From Alkalibacterium sp. 20 (GTDB taxonomy: Bacteria; Bacillota; Bacilli; Lactobacillales; Carnobacteriaceae_A): a stretch of 60,162 nt of DNA. The position numbers and the translations under genes were made by a program. Numbering within the stretch: position 1 is the stretch's first letter; the number at the start of each line of letters is the position of its first letter. A model generated the notes under the pieces. The model worked only from the letters and a program-made list of their open reading frames with translations, did not search any database and had not been told where the DNA came from. Where the stretch lies: the NCBI RefSeq assembly GCF_001885615.1, contig NZ_LSRN01000013.1, positions 1 to 60,162 of the forward strand, given 5' to 3'. This document shows, piece after piece, positions 1 through 8,175 of the stretch.

Positions 1-127
1 TGTTCGAGTATGTCTAAATTATCATGCGTATGATAAGCTCGATTATCCTTGATATGGAGCAGTCGGTCCGCTGTATCAGAAAAACCGAAGGTGTTCATTA
101 GTTCTTTGACTAAAACGAGACCCGAGT
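1..127. repeat. Terminal duplication marking a circular molecule (copy 1)
   Basis: Bases 1-127 are identical to bases 60036-60162. An exact overlap of 127 bases at both ends is typical of an assembler's k-mer overlap on a closed circle. The transposase frame is continuous across it. The true circle would be 60,035 bp. Confidence 0.95.
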
Positions 128-206
128 CACTCGATATTTGACCCCCAGTGTGAGAAATGGTGATGTTTGAATTGAAATTAACTTGGTTTTTGTGTAAGCT
201 AACCAT
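1..206 (-). CDS. IS1380-family transposase, N-terminal part (continues across the circular join)
   Basis: This is the 5' end of the transposase whose body lies at 58922-60162. The ATG is at 206 on the minus strand, behind a GGAG-type site (AAAGGAGTT). Reading through the 127-bp terminal duplication gives one uninterrupted protein of about 439 residues, the usual size for IS1380-family transposases. The first 36 residues encoded here are missing if the sequence is treated as linear. The gene is split only because of where the contig was opened. Confidence 0.85.
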   Translation of the reverse strand, partial: MVSLHKNQVNFNSNITISHTGGQISSDSGLVLVKELMNTFGFSDTADRLLHIKDNRAYHTHDNLDILE

Positions 207-250
207 TAAGAGAACTCCTTTCTTTTGGTTGGTTTAGACACTTTAACCAT
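207..250. mobile_element. Possible right end of the IS1380-type element
   Basis: Bases 234-249 contain TTAGACACTTTAACCA. Its complement (TGGTTAAAGTGTCTAA) resembles TGGTAAAGTGTC at 58829-58840 on the other side of the transposase, so the two could be terminal inverted repeats. I could not fix the exact ends or see a target duplication. Confidence 0.35.
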
Positions 251-428
251 AGCAGAAAGGGGTTCTTTTTTCATCACTTAACAGGTGAAAACGGCGTAAT
301 TAATAAAACCTGCCGTTAAGCGGTTTTTACCAGATTCAAACAATAGTATGAATTATCCAGGAATTAAAAATGATCTTAATGTTTTCCTTAACTGAATCAA
401 TCTAATCTAAAAAGGGAGAGTGTAAATT

Positions 429-827
429 ATGGTTACAATATACATAGCACCCAGTTGTGCTTCTTGTCGTAAAGCACGTGCTTGGCTTGAAGAAAATAAC
501 ATTACTTATAAAGAACGAAATATATTTTTAGAGCCTTTGGAGGCTTCTGAAATAAAATCAATTTTACGAATGACAGAAGATGGTACAGACGAAATCATCT
601 CTACAAGATCTAAGGCGTTTCAAGAATTAGGTACTAATTTAGAAGAATTGCCACTTAAGGATTTAATTATTTTGCTCCAAGAAAACCCAGGGCTATTACG
701 TCGTCCAATCATGATAGACGATAAAAGATTGCAAGTTGGGTATAACGAAGATGAAATTGGCTGTTTCTTACCAAGAGAAGTCCGTGCCCTTAAATTAACA
801 CGAGCTCATAAGTTTGTTGGATACTAA
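429..827 (+). CDS. spx: Spx-family transcriptional regulator
   Basis: This 132-residue protein belongs to the ArsC/Spx family. Spx binds the C-terminal domain of the RNA polymerase alpha subunit and redirects transcription during thiol and oxidative stress; ClpXP normally degrades it. Visible signatures are the redox CXXC (Cys10, Cys13), Gly52 in [10 protein letters not shown], and Arg92 in the RRPI motif, all at the positions of chromosomal Spx. The length matches full-length Spx. The ATG follows GGGAGAG. It stands alone next to the IS element, so it may be cargo brought in with it. Function is confident. Whether it acts beside a chromosomal Spx is inference. Confidence 0.93.
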   Translation: MVTIYIAPSCASCRKARAWLEENNITYKERNIFLEPLEASEIKSILRMTEDGTDEIISTRSKAFQELGTNLEELPLKDLIILLQENPGLLRRPIMIDDKRLQVGYNEDEIGCFLPREVRALKLTRAHKFVGY

Positions 828-978
828 AAATAAATGATAACGTTCTTCAAAATATTTTCATAGTAAAGTATGTACTTACTTCTGATGGTGTAATCTTTTT
901 GCTTAGATAATTATAATAAGCAGTTGTCTGATTATTCAACTAGTTACCTCTATACATGAAATTGGATAAAATCGTGTA

Positions 979-1012
979 TCAAGAATCCTTTTAAAACGGG
1001 GTTCTTTTTCTT
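979..1012 (+). terminator. Weak terminator-like hairpin
   Basis: AAGAATCC and GGGGTTCTT can pair around an A/T loop, followed by a T-run. It lies between spx and the recombinase relic. Confidence 0.4.
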
Positions 1013-1090
1013 TAGGGGTCCATAATACACGATTACATGCTATGCTGAACGAAATCATGTATCGCTTTTGTGAGAGGAGAGGGCTTTTCA

Positions 1091-1294
1091 ATGAGCTACA
1101 ATGTGCAACCATTACGAACGCAGCACAAAATAAACGACTTTTTATTTAGGTTACGGCGCAATAAAAATGCCAAACGAGACGTTTTTCTCTTTTTAATCGG
1201 GATTAATAGCGGTAAATTTGTGCGTTTGGTGGATAAACTACTACGAGACCAACAACTCTATACGCCTCCAATGAGCGTGATAGAGTATTCTTAA
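1091..1294 (+). pseudogene. Tyrosine recombinase, N-terminal fragment
   Basis: From the ATG at 1091 the product begins like Lactobacillales phage-integrase-family recombinases: an N-terminal helical region, then FLFLIGINSG. The family then continues with LRMSDIV, but here the sequence switches to unrelated residues and stops after about 67 residues, far short of the family's ~180-300. The catalytic Arg, His and Tyr are absent. A second, longer relic of the same family lies at 3688-4140. The two appear to be remains of one or two related genes bracketing the exonuclease segment. Confidence 0.6.
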
Positions 1295-1317
1295 TTCGAA
1301 TGACGCAGATTCTTGGT

Positions 1318-1353
1318 ACCTATTATAGAGAACTGGAGTTCTCTATAATAGGT
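1318..1353. terminator. 16-bp perfect inverted repeat
   Basis: Arms 1318-1333 and 1338-1353 are exact complements with a 4-base loop (TGGA), followed by TTGTTTG. It could be a bidirectional terminator or an operator. Confidence 0.6.
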
Positions 1354-1543
1354 TTGTTTGATGCATAGTTTTTTCGAAAAGCCCCGTGTAATTTCTCGGG
1401 TTTCTAATTTGACTTAATACCATAAGACTTTTTCAGTGAATTTCAATGAACATAGTATAACAGTCTATAAAAGATATTGGTGCATACTTTCATAATTATA
1501 TATGTAGTGTTATACTTAGATATGTTTAGGATGCGCATACATA

Positions 1544-2527
1544 ATGGAAATAGGGACAGAAGGCATGACTCTCATTAAAAATGCGAGAAGAGAAAAAACT
1601 ATTAGAGAACAAAAAGGTCAGAGTTTAATAGATTTTCCTGAAGATTATACCGTAATAGATACAGAAACTACTGGATTAGATCCTATATTTGATTCAATTA
1701 TAGAAATAGGAGCTATTAAGGTTAGAAATAATAAAATTGTTGATAGTTTCAGTACATTAATCAAACCTGATCGTACCAAGAAGTCAGGTTATATTAGTTC
1801 ATTTATCACTGACCTGACAGGTATTAGTAATGATATGATTGAACAAGATGGTATTCCTGAATTTGAAGCAATGAAACTGTTTAATAACTTTATTAAAGAA
1901 GATATCTTGGTTGGACATAATGCTAATTTTGATATTAACTTTCTTTATGATTCTTTCATTGAGCAATTAGATATGCCTATGGTTAATTCATTTATCGATG
2001 TTCTACGAATTGCAAGGAGACAGTTAAAAGAACTAAAACATCATAGACTAGAAGACCTAATGGAACATTACAGCCTATCTTCTGATAATCAACATAGAGC
2101 TAAGGAAGATTGTTATATTACGGATACTATATTTAATCATTTGAAAAAGGACATAAAAGATACAGTAGGTTTAGAAGATTTTAGAAAAACAGTGAAATAT
2201 CATGGTAAAAAGATTTCTGCTAATGAAGTTGTTACTGAAAATACTAAATTTGACGAAGACAATCTTTGCTATGGTAAATATATAGTTTTTACAGGTAAGT
2301 TGGAAATGGTACGAGCAGAAGCTATGCAACTGGTGAAAGATTTAGGTGGTATTCCTCAAAACAATGTTACTAGCCAAACAGATTATCTTGTTTTAGGCGA
2401 TCTAACTTATAGCGTAAATATTAAAGGTAATTCTACTAGTAAACAGAAAAATGCTGAAAAACTTAAATTAAAGGGTCAAGGGATAGAAGTTTTATCCGAA
2501 ACTGTATTTTATGACATGTTACCTTAG
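1544..2527 (+). CDS. DEDDh 3'-5' exonuclease with C-terminal BRCT domain
   Basis: This is a DNA polymerase III epsilon-like exonuclease of 327 residues. Exo I is DTETTG (Asp39, Glu41), Exo II is VGHNANFD (Asp130) and Exo III is HRAKED (His184, Asp189), so all four metal ligands and the His are present. Residues 243-327 form a BRCT domain (YIVFTGKLE, then DYLVLGD), as in NAD-dependent ligases. This two-domain type removes DNA ends and is common on Firmicutes plasmids and phages; its role there is not well defined. An alternative start at 1565 has a better-spaced AGGGA site. It is flanked by recombinase relics, which suggests it moved as a unit. Confidence 0.88.
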   Translation: MEIGTEGMTLIKNARREKTIREQKGQSLIDFPEDYTVIDTETTGLDPIFDSIIEIGAIKVRNNKIVDSFSTLIKPDRTKKSGYISSFITDLTGISNDMIEQDGIPEFEAMKLFNNFIKEDILVGHNANFDINFLYDSFIEQLDMPMVNSFIDVLRIARRQLKELKHHRLEDLMEHYSLSSDNQHRAKEDCYITDTIFNHLKKDIKDTVGLEDFRKTVKYHGKKISANEVVTENTKFDEDNLCYGKYIVFTGKLEMVRAEAMQLVKDLGGIPQNNVTSQTDYLVLGDLTYSVNIKGNSTSKQKNAEKLKLKGQGIEVLSETVFYDMLP

Positions 2528-2735
2528 GCTAATGAGTGATTGTGATTACTATACACCATTTCATTAAAATTAAAGCTATTTATTGTCATGTATATACGAC
2601 TTATTAACTAAAAAAATAACTAGCGAAATGCTATAATTATAAAAACGCTTAAATAAATAGAAATATAACAGGTATTCACTAACCAGTTAAAAATTTTTAT
2701 TTAAGCTAATAATATAAAAAAAGGAGTATTTTAAA

Positions 2736-3371
2736 ATGAAAAAAAATGTTATTTTTTCAATATTAGGAATAGTTTTATTAGCAACCCTAACAGGAATAGG
2801 AGGATACTTCATAGGAAATACTACTGCAGTTAACACAATAGACAGTAAAACATATACTGTGGCGAGCATAGACGAAGAGATTGACGTTAAGCGAGATAAC
2901 ATTAATTCTTTAGATGTAAAAATTAAAGATAATGAAGATGAACTAAATAAAATATCTAAAGAACATGAAGAAGTAAAAAAATTAATTGAAGAAAAAACAT
3001 CCCTAGAAAATGAAATTAAGTCTTTGTCGACTAATAAAGAATCGTTAAATAAAGACACGGAAACATTAAATACCAATATTTCTGACAGTGAGAAAAAGTT
3101 GAAAAAATTAGAAGAAGGTATCGTGTTAAAAGAAGCTGAACCGAGAACATTGATATCTGGTGAATTTGTTACAGGAAAAGATATTGATGCTGGTAGGTAC
3201 AAGGTCTATCCTACTGATAAATTTGAAGGAGAACTTATTATAAACGATTATGCAACAGCAGTATTTTTTAGTAAGGATGAAAGCTATGGTGCAGAAGAAT
3301 ATGTTTTAAATATAAAAGATGGAGATAAAATAAGTGCATCCGTCCCATTGACCTTTGCTCCAGTAGAATGA
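2736..3371 (+). CDS. Membrane-anchored coiled-coil surface protein
   Basis: The protein has 211 residues: an N-terminal transmembrane or signal anchor (residues 5-27), a long charged coiled coil (about 45-130), and a compact C-terminal domain (about 138-211) beginning ISGEFVTGKDIDAGRYKVYP. That last motif (GxYxxGkDIxaGrYkv) is a recurring extracellular domain of Firmicutes whose function is unknown. The ATG follows AAGGAG. It is likely exported and held at the membrane. It probably shares a transcript with the small membrane protein downstream. Confidence 0.7.
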   Translation: MKKNVIFSILGIVLLATLTGIGGYFIGNTTAVNTIDSKTYTVASIDEEIDVKRDNINSLDVKIKDNEDELNKISKEHEEVKKLIEEKTSLENEIKSLSTNKESLNKDTETLNTNISDSEKKLKKLEEGIVLKEAEPRTLISGEFVTGKDIDAGRYKVYPTDKFEGELIINDYATAVFFSKDESYGAEEYVLNIKDGDKISASVPLTFAPVE

Positions 3372-3428
3372 TCTTTTCCTTGAATTTGTGCTATTGACAC
3401 AAAAAAATTGCTAAAGGAGGTTATAAAC

Positions 3429-3653
3429 TTGGAGAATATTAAACTAAATAAAGAAAAGAAAGAAAGAAAAGCTTTTTTATCATATACACTGGCTGCTATA
3501 TTTGGTTTTGTTGGGCTACTTAAATCATGGGTGTATACACCTTTAGAAGAAGATATGTACGGAGATGTAACCGGTGGAATAAATGCTATTGTAGGAGGAG
3601 ATGCCTTTAATTACATCATAAACGGAACACCTGATTTAGTCACAATGTTATGA
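3429..3653 (+). CDS. Small single-pass membrane protein (TTG start)
   Basis: About 74 residues. The TTG at 3429 is chosen because AAAGGAGG lies just upstream with good spacing; a longer reading from 3408 would place that site inside the gene. Residues ~17-38 are hydrophobic (LSYTLAAIFGFVGLLKSW), consistent with one membrane segment. The last codons form the left arm of a strong hairpin. I do not recognise the family. Confidence 0.55.
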   Translation: MENIKLNKEKKERKAFLSYTLAAIFGFVGLLKSWVYTPLEEDMYGDVTGGINAIVGGDAFNYIINGTPDLVTML

Positions 3654-3669
3654 CTAAATCAGGTGTTCC
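3624..3669 (+). terminator. 19-bp perfect hairpin overlapping the gene end
   Basis: Arms 3624-3642 and 3651-3669 are exact complements around an 8-base loop. The stop codon of the small membrane protein lies at the loop/right-arm junction (3651-3653). Confidence 0.7.
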
Positions 3670-3687
3670 ATGTAGGTATAAACTTTA

Positions 3688-4140
3688 AGACTTTTATTTG
3701 GGTTACGGCGCAATCAGCACGCCGAACGCGATATTTTTCTATTCTTGATCGGCATTAATAGTGGCTTACGCATGTCCGATATCGTTAAATTGAAGAAACA
3801 AGACCTATTAATGGCAAAAAACCCCCGAATTGTGGAACAAAAGACGGGGAAAACACGTATAGTGTATTTAGGGAGTCTGCAGGATCTGATCCATGAGTAC
3901 ACCAAATATCTAGAACCAGAAGATTATTTATTTCCCAGCACCAAAGGTGGGGCATTTGGAAGTCAATACAGTCTACCAGATGTTTCAAAAGTAGGCAGAG
4001 ACAATATCGGCACGCGCTGCGCAATACCTGCGGCTATCACTATTACAAGAAAACGAAAGACGTGGCCACACTCATGGAAATATTCGGTCATAGCAGTGGA
4101 AAAATCACCAAGCGTTATAATAACGAAGGAGGTATATTAT
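3688..4140 (+). pseudogene. Tyrosine recombinase, frameshifted relic
   Basis: Translation in mixed frames gives a phage-integrase-type catalytic domain: LRRNQHAERD, FLFLIGINSGLRMSDIVKLK (with the first catalytic Arg), QKTGKTRIVYL, EDYLFPSTKGG, then in another frame GHLEVNTVYQMFQK, and then HYYKKTKDVATLMEIFGHSS (the HxxR/GH region). At least two frameshifts break it and no intact start was found. About 85 bases resemble the fragment at 1133-1215. The 3' end runs into the leader of the next gene. Confidence 0.75.
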
Positions 4141-4233
4141 AATGAGTTTAAGGTGTTTGAGAATAAATATCATAATTACTATATAGGCAAAGTAATATAT
4201 ACTGAATATAATATACTCCGAGGAGATGAAAAA

Positions 4234-4521
4234 ATGCTTTTCAAAAAAGAATGGCTACATAAAATTCCGAAAATGCTTGAAACAGAAGATACTGAATTAG
4301 AGGATAAAGAATTCAAATTAGTATATTATGCGGATAACATTAAAGCTAAATGGCAAATCGTTGAAGCTGAAAAAGAGGGTGATGATATACTGTTTTTTGG
4401 ATATATTGAAGGTTTTGGATTTGCAGATGAGTGGGGTGAGTTTACACTAAGCCAGTTGGAAGAAATAAATGAAGCCTATAAAAGTAGTGGACTCTCATTA
4501 AAAGTCAAAAAAAACTTTTGA
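4234..4521 (+). CDS. DUF2958-family protein
   Basis: A 95-residue protein. LFKKEWLHKIPKM at the start, then KWQIVEAEKEGDD, LFFGYIEGFG and EWGEFTLSQLEEI match the pattern of DUF2958, a family common on plasmids and integrative elements with no defined role. The ATG at 4234 is chosen because of GAGGAG seven bases upstream; the open frame extends further only through recombinase debris. A 14-codon ORF (ATG at 4142 behind GGAGG) precedes it and may be a leader or debris. Confidence 0.75.
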   Translation: MLFKKEWLHKIPKMLETEDTELEDKEFKLVYYADNIKAKWQIVEAEKEGDDILFFGYIEGFGFADEWGEFTLSQLEEINEAYKSSGLSLKVKKNF

Positions 4522-4534
4522 ATTAAAGGTTGGT

Positions 4535-4771
4535 TTATAACCGACCTTTTTCTTTACCTTGATACGAATAAATCGTGATGATTTTCATCCGTTTTTTTTT
4601 TTTAGCCACTACATATGTTATCTGATTATTTCTCCATTTTTCAATTCCGTTGATGCTATACAATAACTCGCATTTTTTGATGTCTTCGGTAATAAACTTA
4701 TAAATATCATCATATGATGAATTGTGTATTCTTTCTTTGAATCGTTCTATTGCGTGTTTAGTAAGTATCAT
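4535..4771 (-). CDS. Small DUF4258-like protein
   Basis: A 78-residue basic protein. It begins ILTKHAIERFKERI, the His-Ala-x-x-Arg pattern of DUF4258-type proteins, which are related in fold to small RNase toxins, and ends in a beta-rich Lys-rich part (KKKKRMKIITIYS). The ATG follows AGGAGGAAT. It lies downstream of the 245-residue gene in the same direction, separated by a terminator. No adjacent antitoxin is evident. The family assignment is tentative. Confidence 0.5.
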   Translation of the reverse strand: MILTKHAIERFKERIHNSSYDDIYKFITEDIKKCELLYSINGIEKWRNNQITYVVAKKKKRMKIITIYSYQGKEKGRL

Positions 4772-4799
4772 AATAATTATTCCTCCTAAAATAATAAAA

Positions 4800-4829
4800 A
4801 AACGGAGCCTTTAAAAAAGGTCTCCGTTT
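4800..4829 (-). terminator. Rho-independent terminator of the 245-residue gene
   Basis: AACGGAG...CTCCGTT stem with a run of T on the minus strand directly after the stop codon at 4811. Confidence 0.75.
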
Positions 4830-5548
4830 AGATCACTAAATTGATTTATCGCTTCAAAAACATTTACCGTTGGTAACTCAATACCGTTAACGATTGAAAT
4901 AAGGTCTTTGTTGTTTTTGAGCAGAAAAATGTTTAAGTCTTTATGATTTCTTAAATGCCATTGGCCGAACTGCTTTAGGAATTCTTTGATATTGCTATTG
5001 CTGTCATTCGATACAGATTCAGAACCTATAATAATTAAATTGCTTGCTTCACTACGAATACTGTCTATTAGGTTATCCTCTAAATAATATTTGGCCAGTT
5101 GAATGCTGTTTTCCCAGTCAAGTTTACCCTTTAGAAGTTTTTTATATTCTTGATAAACCTCTATTCCAGCAAACAACTTATCAAAACATCTTTCCTTGTC
5201 TAACGTGTTTTCATACAGTCTAATTGCCTTATAGTGATACCCTATAACTGTTAAATCATTTTCTACATACCCTAAAGCAGCTTTGTGAGCTTCTTTAACT
5301 AAATTAAACATATGCATGGTGTTTTTCATATTCGGCTTCTCTATGGTTTCTTTAGGTAAAACGCTGTAGGCTAATGAATGGAATGTACAAAAAGTAAATT
5401 CTCGGCCTTCTTTGATATATGGTCCGTTATGCTCTATTAGTTTACGACGACAGACAATGTATGATCTATCTGATAAAACGTCTGATAACGATTCTGCTAT
5501 TTGTAAGTGTTCTGAAAATTTTGCTCTGTACTCTTCAATTTTTAACAT
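4811..5548 (-). CDS. Uncharacterised protein, possible helicase-domain relic
   Basis: A 245-residue soluble protein. FTFCTFHSLAYSVL (about residues 52-65) resembles the TFHSL segment of UvrD/PcrA- and AddAB-type superfamily I proteins. NLIIIGSESVS (about 168-178) lies where a Walker B strand would fall but lacks the acidic DE pair. No Walker A is present. It may be a non-catalytic helicase-like protein or an unrelated fold; this is inference from short motifs. The ATG follows AGGAGGAAT. Upstream is a bidirectional terminator, then the 62-bp repeat array. Confidence 0.4.
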   Translation of the reverse strand: MLKIEEYRAKFSEHLQIAESLSDVLSDRSYIVCRRKLIEHNGPYIKEGREFTFCTFHSLAYSVLPKETIEKPNMKNTMHMFNLVKEAHKAALGYVENDLTVIGYHYKAIRLYENTLDKERCFDKLFAGIEVYQEYKKLLKGKLDWENSIQLAKYYLEDNLIDSIRSEASNLIIIGSESVSNDSNSNIKEFLKQFGQWHLRNHKDLNIFLLKNNKDLISIVNGIELPTVNVFEAINQFSDLNGDLF

Positions 5549-5572
5549 AGTAATTCCTCCTGAAATTTTGTA

Positions 5573-5608
5573 TAAAAAAAGCCCCCGAAATTAATCGGAA
5601 GCTTTTTT
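5573..5608. terminator. Bidirectional terminator-like hairpin
   Basis: An A-run, AAGC/GCTT and CCGA/TCGG pairing and a T-run give terminator shape on both strands. It separates the minus-strand gene at 4811-5548 from the repeat array. Confidence 0.6.
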
Positions 5609-5620
5609 TGTTAATCATAG

Positions 5621-5835
5621 GAGCACGCGCGGGACGCGCCTCAATTTTTGATTGGTCCTCGTTTTTTCAACACATATCCCAGGAGCACGCGCGGGACGCG
5701 CCTCAATTTTTGATTGGTCCTCGTTTTTTCAACACATATCCCAGGAGCACGCGCGGGACGCGCCTCAATTTTTGATTGGTCCTCGTTTTTTTCAACACAT
5801 ATCCCAGGAACCCGCGCTGGAAGCGCCTCGCTACA
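5621..5835. repeat. Four tandem ~62-bp repeats, each with a GC-rich hairpin
   Basis: Units begin at 5621, 5683, 5745 and 5808 (periods 62, 62, 63). The first three are nearly identical; the fourth is diverged and truncated. Each holds a GCGCG-GGA-CGCGC hairpin (first at 5627-5639) followed in the first three by CAATTTTTGATTG. In the fourth copy the hairpin is GCGCT-GGA-AGCGC, a paired change that preserves the stem. The GC content contrasts with the AT-rich surroundings. The array lies just upstream of the ATPase gene at 5976. Function unknown: tandem terminators, a protein-binding array or an origin-like site are all possible. Confidence 0.9.
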
Positions 5836-5975
5836 CTTATTCAGGTTTTTTCAGATTATAGTATTAAAAGTAAATAGTATACTATTTATATATAGAGCAA
5901 TTAATTCACTTTTATCATTTAAAAAAATAAAAAAATGTTATACTAATTTAAAAAACTGAAGAAAGGTTGATATAT

Positions 5976-7955
5976 ATGCTTTTAACGAAGTATAAAGAAG
6001 CTCTAGACAAATTACCTGATAATCACTATGCAAATATTCACGAAGCAGCTTTATCAGAAATATTAAATTACTTTGAAGTAAAGGTTACAGACTACTTACA
6101 CACTGGACAGCCTACATATGGTGTTTTAAATGTAAAACCAGGACACGGAAAAACTACGGCCTTAAAACTTTTTTTGGGAAGCATTCTCAATAATAAGGAT
6201 AAAAATCAGGAAGATATGCTACTGCACAACGACTTTGGTTGCCTCATTGTTTTAAGAGAAGTCGATCAGGTGAAGGAAATGGAAAATTTTATAAAAAAAT
6301 TCACTGAAAAGAAAAATGATGTGCGCTTTATTTCATCTAGCAATTACAAAGAAGTAAAAAAACATATGTATAATACACGTTTTTTAATTATCTCTCATGA
6401 AAGGTTTCGAAAAATGGGAGTTAACAGGCTAGAAAAAATGGAGATACAACCCGGGCAGTTAGAATGGGAGGGAAAAAGGCGATTCATATTTGTTGATGAA
6501 CAACCTCGATTTGATTACAGTGCTACATTTGATTTAGATGACAATTTAAGTTGGGTAAACGCATTTTTCAAAGTGATAACGAGAAACAAAGAATCCTTAG
6601 CGCCTCAAGAAAAAGTTATTATTCGTAGTACTATTTCTATGTTATTTGCTATGGAACTGTATAAATGGCATGACTACGATATGGATAAACCTATTCCTTT
6701 ATTTAGCGAACCATTAAATCGTATCCCCTTAGTAAAGGAGCATGAAAATATACTTAAGAGATTTCTTGAATTAGCCAATCATTATGTTAAATATGTCGAG
6801 TCAGGAGATGTGGTATCAAAATTTTTATGGTTCGAAAAATTATATAAAGGCACTTATAATGGACATATCGATTCAGGCTTTTTTGAAAATAGCTATCATG
6901 ACTTTAATAAAATTATCTGTTCCCAATTAATTGATTATCAGAAATTAGATTGCCCTATTATGATCTTAGATGGATCAGCTCATATCTCTAAAAAAGCATA
7001 TGAAACCTATGATGTTGAGGAATTAACGTCCTATATAGACTATTCAAACGTCACAATACACCATAGAATAATCAATACAACTGCAACAAGCCGATCTGGT
7101 CCCGCCTATACATCACTCAACTATGTAGCGGCTGATATTGAAAATCTGACAGCTGGGAATGATATGTCTTTAAATAAAATATATCCTAAAAGTGATGAGC
7201 GTCATTATTATCGTATCGGAGTGGTATCTAAAGAAGAACATACGGACAGATACTATAAAAATTTGGACGAGGATATTCGACCACTGAATTTATTAAATAC
7301 TACTGGTAAAAATGATTTAGAATCGGCTGCAGCTATTTATTTAACCGCTCTGCCCACACGTGCCGCGCTCTCGTATAAGATATCAGCTATCAGTCACTAC
7401 TCTAAAGAAGAACTTAAAACTCTCCTGTTAACTAGTAATAATTCTGTTAAAGAAACAAAAGCCCAATGGTTTGCTGATGATCGGTTAGAAACAATATATA
7501 AAGAAGATTTATTAAGTGAACTGTATCAAATTATTCATAGAAGTGCGATTAGAAATATTAATAGAGATACAGATATTCCTATCCAAATCTACATAGCTAC
7601 TAAAATAAAACCCATTATCGCTGATTTGAAAAAATGGCTTCCTGAAGTTGAATTCACCGAGGAATATGTCGAAAAAACAATAAAAATTAAAAAAGCACTA
7701 GTAACAGACGGCGAAAAATTTATTAAAGCTCTGAAAGAATATTTGGGAATCTTTCCTATTACAATTGGAAGAGTTAGTAAAGATAAAAAGATAACTGATC
7801 CCATAAAAATTTTGATAAACAACAATTGGGAAGACACTGCAATTAGAAGTCTATTTATTGATTATTTCAAGGAACATGGATTTGATTATCGAGAAATACT
7901 CAACAAAAATAATAACGGATATCAGAAAAAAATATTTAAATTAGTAGATGAGTAA
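5976..7955 (+). CDS. Orphan helicase-like P-loop ATPase
   Basis: About 659 residues. Walker A is KPGHGKTT (about residues 54-61) and a Walker B-like FIFVDEQP follows (about 169-176), giving a DEAD/DEAH-like core. A later FLIISHERF segment and LDGSAHISKK also fit a superfamily 1/2 style ATPase, but motif VI is not obvious, so helicase activity is inferred. The ATG at 5976 is chosen because GAAAGG lies nine bases upstream; a TTG at 5967 would overlap that site. The gene follows the 62-bp repeats and its stop overlaps a small downstream ORF. It sits outside the transfer and replication modules. Confidence 0.6.
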   Translation: MLLTKYKEALDKLPDNHYANIHEAALSEILNYFEVKVTDYLHTGQPTYGVLNVKPGHGKTTALKLFLGSILNNKDKNQEDMLLHNDFGCLIVLREVDQVKEMENFIKKFTEKKNDVRFISSSNYKEVKKHMYNTRFLIISHERFRKMGVNRLEKMEIQPGQLEWEGKRRFIFVDEQPRFDYSATFDLDDNLSWVNAFFKVITRNKESLAPQEKVIIRSTISMLFAMELYKWHDYDMDKPIPLFSEPLNRIPLVKEHENILKRFLELANHYVKYVESGDVVSKFLWFEKLYKGTYNGHIDSGFFENSYHDFNKIICSQLIDYQKLDCPIMILDGSAHISKKAYETYDVEELTSYIDYSNVTIHHRIINTTATSRSGPAYTSLNYVAADIENLTAGNDMSLNKIYPKSDERHYYRIGVVSKEEHTDRYYKNLDEDIRPLNLLNTTGKNDLESAAAIYLTALPTRAALSYKISAISHYSKEELKTLLLTSNNSVKETKAQWFADDRLETIYKEDLLSELYQIIHRSAIRNINRDTDIPIQIYIATKIKPIIADLKKWLPEVEFTEEYVEKTIKIKKALVTDGEKFIKALKEYLGIFPITIGRVSKDKKITDPIKILINNNWEDTAIRSLFIDYFKEHGFDYREILNKNNNGYQKKIFKLVDE

Positions 7956-8150
7956 GCAGAAAGTTAAAGTCATTACTATCTCTACAGTCTTCCCCAGAGT
8001 GGCTAAGGCTAAACATTTCCCTGAGCGGCCTTTTGAAGTAGTAGAGTTTAAAAGTCCATACAAGATAAACATTTAAGAACTCTTAGTGAGTATTTAGGAA
8101 ATATAAAGAATATAACGTTAAGAGGAAATAAAGCTATTAAAGAAAAATGA
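7948..8150 (+). pseudogene. Small ORF overlapping the ATPase stop, apparently frameshifted
   Basis: An ATG at 7948 overlaps the ATPase stop (ATGAGTAA), a classic coupling arrangement. It encodes 42 residues (MSKQKVKVITIS..., VAKAKHFPERPFEVVEFKSP) before TAA at 8074. A shift of one base near 8065 opens a second frame (DKHLRTLSEYLGNIKNITLR...) ending at 8150. Together they would make about 67 residues. It may be a broken gene, a sequencing error, or two separate peptides. No family recognised. Confidence 0.4.
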
Positions 8151-8175
8151 CTTCAACATATTCCTGCAATGGATT

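Noticed and set aside
5621-5835. 62-bp repeats considered as a CRISPR array
   Set aside because: The units are nearly identical throughout with no variable spacers, and no cas genes are present.
5652-5959. Open frames through the 62-bp repeats
   Set aside because: They repeat the same ~21 residues because 62 is close to a multiple of three and they lack ribosome sites and any domain.
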